Assembly (NCBI RefSeq): GCF_015354245.1
Contig: NZ_JADKYZ010000010.1
Location: 62,001 to 126,000 of the forward strand
Source of the DNA: Diaphorobacter caeni
GTDB lineage: Bacteria; Pseudomonadota; Gammaproteobacteria; Burkholderiales; Burkholderiaceae_C
Direction of reading: 5' to 3'
Length of the DNA: 64,000 nucleotides
Shown here: positions 57,715 to 64,000 of the stretch, piece by piece
Layout: the number at the start of each line of letters is the position of its first letter
How positions within the stretch are numbered: the first letter of the stretch is position 1
Notes under the pieces: generated by a model
Seen by the model: the letters and a program-made list of their open reading frames with translations, nothing else
Told to the model about the DNA's origin: nothing
The model's database searches: none
Position numbers and translations under genes: made by a program

Positions 57715-58539
57715 ATGCTCGCATCCCGTTTCGCAAACCATTCCCCCGCGCTGCGCAGCGACACACCGCTGTCCGATGACCAAATCCGGAGGGTGGCCCC
57801 GTCCATCTTCGCGGATGCTCCGCACGAAAGCCGTTCCGAGCGGTACGCCTATATCCCCACGGTGGAGGTGCTGACCGAACTGCGCAAGGAGGGGTTTCAG
57901 CCTTTCATGGTGTGCCAGACCCGCGTGCGCCGCGAAGACCGGCGCGACTTCACCAAGCACCTGCTGCGCCTGCGCCATGCCAGCCAGATCAATGGCGCGG
58001 AAGCCAACGAAATCATCCTGCTGAACTCGCACGACGGCACCAGCAGCTATCAAATGATGGCAGGTCAGTTCAGATTTGTGTGTGCAAATGGCCTTGTCTG
58101 TGGCGACACCTTTGCCGATGTACGCGTGCCCCACAAAGGCGATGTGACCGGATTGGTGATCGAAGGCGCTTTCGAGGTGCTGCAGGGCTTCGAGCGCGTG
58201 CGCGATTCCCGCGATGCCATGCGCGCCGTCACCCTGGACGAAGGCGAATCGGAAGTGTTCGCTCGTGCTGCTCTGGCCCTCAAGTACGACGACCCCGACA
58301 AGCCTGCGCCCATCACCGAAAGCCAGATTCTGATGCCGCGCCGGTTTGAAGACCGTCGCCCTGACCTGTGGAGCGTGTTCAACCGCACGCAAGAAAACCT
58401 CACCAAGGGCGGACTGCATGGCCGTTCCGCCAATGGCCGCAGGCAGCAAACCCGCCCCGTGCAAGGCATTGATTCCGACATTCGCCTGAACCGCGCCCTG
58501 TGGCTGCTGGCCGATGGTATGCGCCAGTTGAAGGCTTGA
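57715..58539 (+). CDS. DUF932 domain protein
   Basis: A 274-residue protein typical of the phage/plasmid DUF932 family: MLASRFANHSPALRSDTPLS, HLLRLRHASQ, IILLNSHDGTSSYQMMAGQF and RFVCANGLVCGD. The function is unknown; it is a common accessory gene on plasmids and integrative elements. AGGAGAAAG precedes the ATG. It is followed 63 bases later by the large ParB-like gene. Confidence 0.88.
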   Translation: MLASRFANHSPALRSDTPLSDDQIRRVAPSIFADAPHESRSERYAYIPTVEVLTELRKEGFQPFMVCQTRVRREDRRDFTKHLLRLRHASQINGAEANEIILLNSHDGTSSYQMMAGQFRFVCANGLVCGDTFADVRVPHKGDVTGLVIEGAFEVLQGFERVRDSRDAMRAVTLDEGESEVFARAALALKYDDPDKPAPITESQILMPRRFEDRRPDLWSVFNRTQENLTKGGLHGRSANGRRQQTRPVQGIDSDIRLNRALWLLADGMRQLKA

Positions 58540-58602
58540 CCGTTCCCCGCCGGAGGGGCGGTTCCCCTCCATTCCCTTGTTTCACTTGATTGGAGATTCA
58601 CC

Positions 58603-60645
58603 ATGAACGCCGTTAACCAAACCGAAGCCCAAGCCGTCAGCACCGCAGCGACCACGCTGCAAGCCGCCGACCCGAGTAAGCACATGATTCTGGTGCCGCT
58701 GTCGCGGCTGGTGCTGCGCCCTGCGGGCCGCAACGTGCGCAAGACCACGCCGCGCATGTCTCTGCCAGAGCTGGCAGCATCTATCCAAAGGGTTGGCCTG
58801 CTGCAAAACCTCATCGTCATCCTCGCTGCCGATGGCCTGCATTACGAGGTGGTGGCTGGTGGCCGCAGGCTGGCCGCGTTGAAGCTGCTGGCCAAGAAAC
58901 ACCGCATCGCCAAGGATTGGGATGTGCCTTGCTTGCAGGTGGCCGATGGCACGGCTCGCACCGCCAGCCTGACCGAGAACGTGCAGCGCGAAGCCATGCA
59001 TCCGGCAGACCAGTTTGAAGCCTTCGCGGCACTGGTGGCGGAAGGTAGGCCCATCGAGGACATTGCGGCGGATTTCAGCGTCACGCCGCTGGTGGTGCAG
59101 CGCCGCCTGAAACTGGCGAATGTCTCGCCGCGCCTGATGGCGGACTACCGGGCGGATGCCCTCAGTCTTGACCAGTTGATGGCCCTTGCGGGGACGGATG
59201 ACCATGCGGCGCAGGAAAGCGCCTTCTACGACGCACCCACGTGGCAGCGCAGCCCGTCCGCGTTGCGTGACCGTCTGACGGAGCGCGAGATTGACGCCTA
59301 CCGGCATCCGCTGGTGCGGTTCGTCGGACTGGACACCTACGAGGCCGCAGGCGGTGGCGTGCGCCGCGACCTGTTCGCGGAGGGTGACGCGGGCGTGTAC
59401 CTGACCGATGCCGCGCTGCTGGAACGGCTGGCGCAAGACAAGCTGGCGGGCATCGCCGCCAAGGCGAAGGCCGAGGGCTGGGGCTGGGTGGACGCCGCGC
59501 CCGCCGCTACGCTTGCAGACCTGCAAGCCTTCCAGCGTGCCCCGCGTGAGCGGCGCGAACCCACCAAGCGCGAAGCGCAGCGCATCGAGAAGTTGCAAGA
59601 GAAGATGCAGGCCATCGGCGAAGCCGTGGACGCAGCGATGGACGCTGACGACGAGGACAAGGCCGATGCCTTGCAGGAGGAAGGCGAAGCCCTGGGCGAG
59701 CAGTTGCAGGCGCTGGAAGATGGCTTGCAGGGGTACAGCGAAACGGTGAAGGCCGCAGCCGGTGCCGTTGTGACCATCGACCGCAACGGGCAGGCCGTGA
59801 TTCATCGCGGGCTGATGCGCGAAGCCGAAGCCAAGGCGCTGCGCACGCTGGAGCGGCTGCGCCACGGTTTTGCCGAGGGTGAAGCCGAGAACGACGACGA
59901 AGGCGAAGGGACGGACGCCGCGCCCCAGGCGGCAATCTCCGACCGGCTGGCCCAGCGCCTGAGCGCGCACCGTACCGCCGCGCTGCAAATCGAAGTCGCC
60001 CGCCATCCGCATGTCGCGCTGGCTGCGCTGGTGCATGGCATGGTGCAAACGGTTTTGCAGGGGCGCTACTACGGCCACGATATGCCGGTGGGCGTTCGCC
60101 TCACGGTGAAAGACCGCTTGGAAGCACTGGCCCCGGACGTGCCGGAATCGCCCGCTGCTGTGGCGCTGCGCGAAATGCAGGAGGTATGGGGCGAAAGACT
60201 GCCCCAGGACAGCGCCGAACTGTTCGCCGCACTGCTGGCGATGGAGCAAGGCGAGTTGGTCAAGCTGCTGGCCGTGTGCGTGGCCTCCACGGTGGACGTG
60301 GTGACGCCCCGAGCCATGCCGTACCAGCCCGGCGCGGAATTGGCGCAGGCCGTGGGCCTCGATATGGCCGCGTGGTGGAAGCCGACGGCGGAAGGCTATT
60401 TCAAGCACGTGTCCAAGGCCGTGATCTTGGATGCCGTGGGCGAGTTCGCACCGGATTCCGTCAACCGGCTGGGCAAGCTCAAGAAGGCTGACATTGCCAG
60501 CGAAGCCGAGCGGCTGGCCGATGGCACGGGCTGGATGCCTGCGATCTTCAAGGCCGCTGGGTTGCAGGAAGGCATGGCGGAGCATGACGCCCCGGAGGAT
60601 GCCGAAGCCCTGGCGGATGAACCCGCCGAAGTGCTGGCCGATTGA
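58603..60645 (+). CDS. Large ParB/RepB/Spo0J-like protein
   Basis: A 680-residue protein. The ParB N-terminal domain (about 30-120) has VVAGGRRLAALKLLA and the LTENVQREAMHPADQFEAF region; an HTH segment follows (about 140-170), then a long acidic coiled-coil region (about 330-400) and a C-terminal extension not found in simple partition ParB. Such large proteins accompany DUF932 on integrative conjugative elements. No parA is in view, so a role in segregation is not shown. Confidence 0.88.
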   Translation: MNAVNQTEAQAVSTAATTLQAADPSKHMILVPLSRLVLRPAGRNVRKTTPRMSLPELAASIQRVGLLQNLIVILAADGLHYEVVAGGRRLAALKLLAKKHRIAKDWDVPCLQVADGTARTASLTENVQREAMHPADQFEAFAALVAEGRPIEDIAADFSVTPLVVQRRLKLANVSPRLMADYRADALSLDQLMALAGTDDHAAQESAFYDAPTWQRSPSALRDRLTEREIDAYRHPLVRFVGLDTYEAAGGGVRRDLFAEGDAGVYLTDAALLERLAQDKLAGIAAKAKAEGWGWVDAAPAATLADLQAFQRAPRERREPTKREAQRIEKLQEKMQAIGEAVDAAMDADDEDKADALQEEGEALGEQLQALEDGLQGYSETVKAAAGAVVTIDRNGQAVIHRGLMREAEAKALRTLERLRHGFAEGEAENDDEGEGTDAAPQAAISDRLAQRLSAHRTAALQIEVARHPHVALAALVHGMVQTVLQGRYYGHDMPVGVRLTVKDRLEALAPDVPESPAAVALREMQEVWGERLPQDSAELFAALLAMEQGELVKLLAVCVASTVDVVTPRAMPYQPGAELAQAVGLDMAAWWKPTAEGYFKHVSKAVILDAVGEFAPDSVNRLGKLKKADIASEAERLADGTGWMPAIFKAAGLQEGMAEHDAPEDAEALADEPAEVLAD

Positions 60646-60660
60646 CCTTCACCCGCAGAG

Positions 60661-60688
60661 CAGCGCCCCGGCCCCGGTCGGGGCGCTG
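60661..60688. terminator. GC-rich hairpin after the ParB-like gene
   Basis: Perfect 10-base arms CAGCGCCCCG/CGGGGCGCTG, no T run. It lies between the ParB-like stop and the next start, so partial termination or mRNA protection is likely. Confidence 0.6.
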
Positions 60689-60707
60689 GCTTGCAGGGAG
60701 CCGGACT

Positions 60708-60926
60708 ATGCCCACTACCAAGACACCAAACCCCAGCCGCCCGCGCATGGCGGCGGTCTACGCATCGGGCACGGTGCGCGCCCGCCGCTGGCACGGCGAA
60801 GGCGACGTGCGCGGCTACCGTCCGCCTGCGGGTTGGTCGGCCCAAGCCGACCTCACGGATATTCACCCCATCACGGGCCGCGCTTTGCCGCGCGCCGTGT
60901 GGTGGATTGTGGAGACGAAGGAATAA
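60708..60926 (+). CDS. Small hypothetical element protein
   Basis: A 72-residue basic protein (MPTTKTPNPSRPRMAAVYAS) with many Arg/Pro residues and DIHPITGRALPRAVWW near the C-terminus. CAGGGAG precedes the ATG. No family is assigned. Confidence 0.6.
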   Translation: MPTTKTPNPSRPRMAAVYASGTVRARRWHGEGDVRGYRPPAGWSAQADLTDIHPITGRALPRAVWWIVETKE

Positions 60927-60935
60927 CCCGATCAG

Positions 60936-61113
60936 CACCGCGCCCAGGCCGTTCCGTCCTGGGCGCGGTGAACATCAAAACCCGGTCGCGGCGTGGCCGC
61001 GACCGGGTGGAAGGCGGATAGCCGAAATACCATGCCGCCGCCTTCGCTGGAGCTCAGGCGGCGGCGTGGCAGGCATCGCAGTGAGGCGCGATGCCTGCGC
61101 AAGCGGGCTTGCG
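60936..61113. repeat. Array of five consecutive hairpins
   Basis: Between convergent genes: (1) 60936-60970, 13-base arms CACCGCGCCCAGG/CCTGGGCGCGGTG; (2) 60980-61008, 13-base arms ACCCGGTCGCGGC/GCCGCGACCGGGT; (3) 61034-61065, 10-base arms GCCGCCGCCT/AGGCGGCGGC; (4) 61069-61098, 11-base arms GCAGGCATCGC/GCGATGCCTGC; (5) 61098-61113, 7-base arms CGCAAGC/GCTTGCG. All arms are perfect. Confidence 0.85.
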
Positions 61114-61135
61114 GCCCGTTTCCTGGCAGACGTTT

Positions 61136-61443
61136 TCAGTCGTCCTCATCGTCATGGTGCCAGCGCTTGCGCTGCTGCTTGCGCCATTCCTTTTCCCACT
61201 TCCTGCGGCGCTTGTCGTCCTCGTACTGCCAGCCGGGCGCGTAGACCGGGGCCGGAACGACCATCACCGGACGGGGCGCGTAGACCGGCTGGGGCGCCAC
61301 ATAGACCGGCGGCGGAGCGTATACCGGGGCGGCTGCACCAGCACGCCGGGAACTCCTATACCGATATTTACATCCACACCGGCCCATGCGCCCGTGGCTG
61401 CTGCGACCAGAAGGCTGGCGAGCAGGCATTGTTTGTAGTTCAT
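61136..61443 (-). pseudogene. Frameshifted small exported proline-rich protein
   Basis: The ATG at 61443, with GGAGAAA upstream, starts MNYKQCLLASLLVAAATGAW with a clear signal peptide, then GVDVNIGIGVPGVLVQPP. The expected continuation APVYAPPPVYVAPQPVYAP and a basic tail ending HHDDEDD lies in another frame to 61136. One extra base at the GGGG run at 61326-61329 (plus strand) would join them. As written, frame one stops at 61264. It is a pseudogene, a sequencing error or a programmed shift. Confidence 0.7.
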
Positions 61444-61650
61444 CTTGATATTTCTCCAGCGATGACCGGCCATCGCCATGGTGTTAGAAGGTTCAACGCC
61501 ATGTCTGCGCGAAGGTTGACCTTCCGTGTAACCAATGGTGGCGCACTTGGCATGTTGCTTCCCGCTCCGGGCGCTGCCGCACGTACCGTCGCAAGTTCGC
61601 AGCGCCATGGCACACTGACCGGTTGCCAGGGAAGTCAGGGAGAGAACAAC

Positions 61651-61998
61651 ATGGCCACGATCTATACATCCACCTTCACTTTCGCCTGGGGCGAAGTCGG
61701 GGAGGAGTTTCACGCGCTGGACCAGCGCATTGCCGATGCCGCCAAGTCCATTCCCGGTTATCTGGGCGAGGAGGCTTGGGAGAATGCTTCCTCCGGCCTG
61801 GTATCCAACGTCTACTACTGGGACAGCATGGAGGCTCTGCAAGCCCTCATGGCTCATCCGGCCCACATCGAGGCCAAGCGGCGGCAGGCCGAATGGTTGA
61901 AGGGTTACCACGTCGTGATCGCGCAGGTGCAGGGGTCTTATGGGGATGGTGGCATTGCCCACCCGCTGGCGCAGAGGCAGGTGCGTTGGCCGTCATGA
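61651..61998 (+). CDS. Antibiotic biosynthesis monooxygenase-like (ABM) protein
   Basis: A 115-residue dimeric alpha-beta barrel protein (MATIYTSTFTFAWGEVGEEF, YLGEEAWENASSGLVSNVYY, AEWLKGYHVVIAQVQGSYG) of the ABM/heme-oxygenase-like fold. Family members act on quinones or heme or have unknown roles. The stop overlaps the next start as ATGA. Confidence 0.8.
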   Translation: MATIYTSTFTFAWGEVGEEFHALDQRIADAAKSIPGYLGEEAWENASSGLVSNVYYWDSMEALQALMAHPAHIEAKRRQAEWLKGYHVVIAQVQGSYGDGGIAHPLAQRQVRWPS

Positions 61999-62387
61999 GC
62001 ATCGGCACGACCCTCAAGACCTGGGCCAGGCGCATCAAGCGCGATGGCGTGACGCTGTGGTTTGCGGGCAAGCATCCGCGCACGCCCTGGTATGCCAAGG
62101 CCCTGGGACTGTTCGTGGTGGCCTATGCGCTCAGCCCCATCGACCTGATTCCCGACTTCATCCCGGTGCTGGGGTATGTGGATGACATGATTCTGCTGCC
62201 CGTCCTGATCTGGCTGACCGTCAAGCTGCTGCCCGCCGAGGTGCTGGCGGAATGCCGGGTGCAGGCCGATGAATGGATGCAGACGGAAGGGGCCAAGCCG
62301 AAGAGCCGATTCGGGGCGGTGTTGATTGTGGCCGTATGGCTGGCGGTGGGCGCAGGGTTGTGGTTCTGGTTCAAGCCGCATCTGTAG
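61995..62387 (+). CDS. YkvA/DUF1232 membrane protein
   Basis: A 130-residue protein with the DUF1232 core ALSPIDLIPDFIPVLGYVDD and hydrophobic segments ALGLFVVAYAL, LIWLTVKLL and VLIVAVWLAVGAGLWFWF. Function unknown. It is coupled to the ABM gene by ATGA overlap. Confidence 0.85.
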   Translation: MSIGTTLKTWARRIKRDGVTLWFAGKHPRTPWYAKALGLFVVAYALSPIDLIPDFIPVLGYVDDMILLPVLIWLTVKLLPAEVLAECRVQADEWMQTEGAKPKSRFGAVLIVAVWLAVGAGLWFWFKPHL

Positions 62388-63104
62388 CTTGTCGCTGATG
62401 GCGTCATGGCCCTTCGGCTTGATCACGCCTTCGCGCCTGCGGCGCTGCGCGCTTCGCTTGCCTCCAGGGGATCGACGCAAGGCCCATCCCCGCCGCGCTG
62501 TGCTTGGCGCCCCTGGGGTAGCGCCGAACCGGCATTGCCGGATCGGCCGGGTCAGCGCCCCGCCCGATGGACAGGCGCGGCAGGTGCGCCAGGGCTTGCT
62601 GCGGCAGGTTGTGTGCAGGCGTGCCGTCCTTGATGCTGGCGGTTCTCGCCCATGGCGTCACGAAGGAGGATCACGCAGTCACGCAGAGGGGCGCCAGGCC
62701 AGCCTTGCGGGTATTGCTGCACAGCGCCACGGGCATGGCCTGCAGGATGCGGCGGGGCGCGCGGGTGCCCTCGTTGTGGAGATAGGGCCTTGCCGAGGTC
62801 AGGGGACGTGCCACTGAATCCTTGGTGCGGGGATGCCGAGTTGGCCGTAGCTCCTTTCGGTGGTGGTTCAGCCCAAGGCGTCCTTGTCTGGTTGTGAATC
62901 CTGGCGGGAGCCGGGCTTTTGTGGCTGCAACCTTGCAGCACAGATTTTTTCCCCTGCTGCGCATTCCTCGCGAGACAAAAAATCTGTGCCTCCAGGCGCT
63001 CCACTGCGTTGCGCCCGCAGGCGGTGCAGCCAGCCCGACCCCCGCCGGCCGGATCACAACAAGGACGCGATGGGCGCGAACTTGTTCAACCGAAAGGAAA
63101 GATC
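62388..63104. other. Long gene-free stretch of the island
   Basis: About 717 bases without a supportable gene. It holds a repeat around GGCGCTGCGC and TTGGCGCCCCTG at about 62424-62520 that recurs at 63902-64000, and a 13-base perfect inverted repeat at 62938-62989. The DUF736 promoter must lie near its right end. Confidence 0.6.
62938..62989. repeat. 13-base perfect inverted repeat
   Basis: Arms GCACAGATTTTTT (62938-62950) and AAAAAATCTGTGC (62977-62989), loop 26 bases. It is strikingly AT-rich for this GC-rich region and could be a protein site or an element of replication or transfer. Confidence 0.7.
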
Positions 63105-63419
63105 ATGGCAAACATCGGCAACTTCACCGCGGACAAGGACGGTTTCAACGGCACGCTGCGCACCCTGACTATCAATGTCAAGGCCAAGCTCGTCCCCAAT
63201 GACAAGGGCAGCAACGAGCACGCCCCGGACTACCGCATTCAGGTCGCAGGCCACGACGTGGGGGCAGGGTGGCGCAAGACCAGCAAGGCCGGGCTGGTGT
63301 ACGTCTCCTGCGCGATTGATGACCCTTCGTTCCCGGCCACGGTCTACGCTCGCCTGATCGAGGCCGAGGACGGCACGCACGACCTGATCTGGTCGCGCAG
63401 CAAGCCCAAGGCGGACTGA
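63105..63419 (+). CDS. DUF736 domain protein
   Basis: A 104-residue protein (MANIGNFTADKDGFNGTLRT, APDYRIQVAG, GAGWRKTS) of DUF736, usually found beside transfer or relaxase genes on integrative conjugative elements. The function is unknown. AAAGGAAAG precedes the ATG. Confidence 0.9.
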   Translation: MANIGNFTADKDGFNGTLRTLTINVKAKLVPNDKGSNEHAPDYRIQVAGHDVGAGWRKTSKAGLVYVSCAIDDPSFPATVYARLIEAEDGTHDLIWSRSKPKAD

Positions 63420-63428
63420 CGCCCGCCA

Positions 63429-63449
63429 GCCCCGCCCACCGGGCGGGGC
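63429..63449. terminator. Hairpin after the DUF736 gene
   Basis: Nine-base arms GCCCCGCCC/GGGCGGGGC with a three-base loop just after the stop codon; no T run, so strength is uncertain. Confidence 0.6.
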
Positions 63450-63520
63450 ATTGTGCTGCTGTCGCAGCGCAATGCAACGCTGGAAGCTGGCGTGGCAGCT
63501 TCGCTATTCAGGGAGAGCAG

Positions 63521-63901
63521 ATGTTCCACTTTTTCAAGTCCAGGACAACGCCCGCGCTCGTGACGCTGCTGGAGCAGGTCGGCGGTGGCGCGCACAAGCG
63601 CGTCGATGAAAACCGCGAGCTACTGGAGCTGCTGCAAAGCAAGGCGCCGGACGTGTTGGAAGAATGCCCGTGGATCGTAGGCTGGTTGCGGGCCAACGAT
63701 GATGTTTTCGTGGGGATGGCTGCGATGGCGACAGAGCTGCGGCTTGAGCCCAGGTTTGCTGAGCGGCCTGGTTTCCCGCGTGCATGGCCTGAGCGGTGTC
63801 CAACTGCAGACCAGGGCGTTTCGGTGCGTTGCACCGCCAGGCTTTGCGGGCTTCGCCCCGTGCCGCCTTTGGCGTCACGGCCATCCGGCTCCAATCCTTA
63901 A
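63521..63901 (+). CDS. Hypothetical element protein
   Basis: A 126-residue protein (MFHFFKSRTTPALVTLLEQV) with an amphipathic helical N-terminal half to about residue 85. The Arg/Pro-rich end looks like read-through of non-coding repeat DNA, so a true protein may be shorter or have been changed by repeat insertion. No family is assigned. Confidence 0.55.
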   Translation: MFHFFKSRTTPALVTLLEQVGGGAHKRVDENRELLELLQSKAPDVLEECPWIVGWLRANDDVFVGMAAMATELRLEPRFAERPGFPRAWPERCPTADQGVSVRCTARLCGLRPVPPLASRPSGSNP

Positions 63902-64000
63902 CGCCTACGCGCCTGCGGCGCTGCGCTTGCCTCCCGGGGAAAGCCCTGCGGACTCTCCCCGCCGCGCATGGCTTGGCGCCCCTGAAGTCCCCGAACCGGC
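63902..64000. repeat. Partial copy of island repeat at the window edge
   Basis: Related to about 62424-62520, sharing GCCTGCGGCGCTGCGC, the TTGCCTCC block, CCCCGCCGCGC, TTGGCGCCCCTG and CCGAACCGGC. It is cut by the window end. Confidence 0.65.

Noticed and set aside
62326..62817. Reading frames in the 62.4-63.1 kb gap
   Set aside because: Products are Arg/Ala/Gly/Pro-rich, start inside neighbouring genes and lie in repeat DNA; none looks like a protein.

Overview
The window is GC-rich, densely coded DNA that looks like a chromosome of a denitrifying betaproteobacterium of the Burkholderiales, most likely Comamonadaceae (Comamonas, Delftia or Acidovorax type). This rests on remembered protein families (NosZ clade I, membrane urate oxidase PuuD, H-NS type, MutS, UppP, RhlE) and on the intergenic repeats; no database search was possible. 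No rRNA, tRNA or CRISPR array was seen.

Positions 1-12.5 kb form a purine breakdown region. A minus-strand operon runs GntR regulator, PuuE allantoinase, a UraD/allantoate amidohydrolase fusion and an M20 peptidase. Divergent hiuH, then xdhC, puuD (membrane urate oxidase with a cytochrome c tail), a BMP-family purine/nucleoside binding protein and guanine deaminase lie on the plus strand. Together they carry urate to 5-hydroxyisourate, OHCU, allantoin, allantoate and beyond. A 13-base identical motif containing TGTATACA precedes both hiuH/gntR and puuD and is a candidate GntR operator. Positions 12.6-16 kb hold housekeeping genes (dcd, a YpfJ-type metallopeptidase, an RhlE helicase).

Positions 16-26.4 kb are a nitrous oxide reductase locus. 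On the minus strand a DUF2946-like gene, nosZ, nosR, nosD, nosF, nosY and nosL are tightly packed, mostly with ATGA overlaps. Divergently lie a lipoprotein cytochrome c and an ApbE flavin transferase in the NosX role. A near-consensus FNR/Dnr box sits in the divergent promoter. Positions 26.5-52.3 kb are mixed chromosomal genes: apaH, an H-NS protein, acnA, an ADP-ribosylglycohydrolase, a flavin monooxygenase, an MFS transporter, uppP, an alpha/beta hydrolase, an Anbu proteasome-like protein, an MdtABC-OprM-type RND efflux operon, a lone ABC ATPase and mutS.

From about 52.34 kb to the window end lies the left part of an integrative element inserted directly at the 5' end of mutS: tyrosine integrase, HTH regulator, excisionase-like protein, RadC, DUF2958, DUF932, a large ParB-like protein, DUF736 and many small genes. 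The set resembles the accessory end of Tn4371-like/IncP-type integrative conjugative elements, but no transfer genes are in view. Three successive element genes sit behind near-identical leaders of about 190 bases, and one small secreted-protein gene is frameshifted.

The chromosome half also carries five copies (three complete, two half) of a MITE-like inverted-repeat element of about 0.4-0.5 kb, always between genes and built from strong hairpins. These two repeat systems, the operator pair, the mutS junction and a run of five hairpins at 60.9-61.1 kb are the observations most worth following up.
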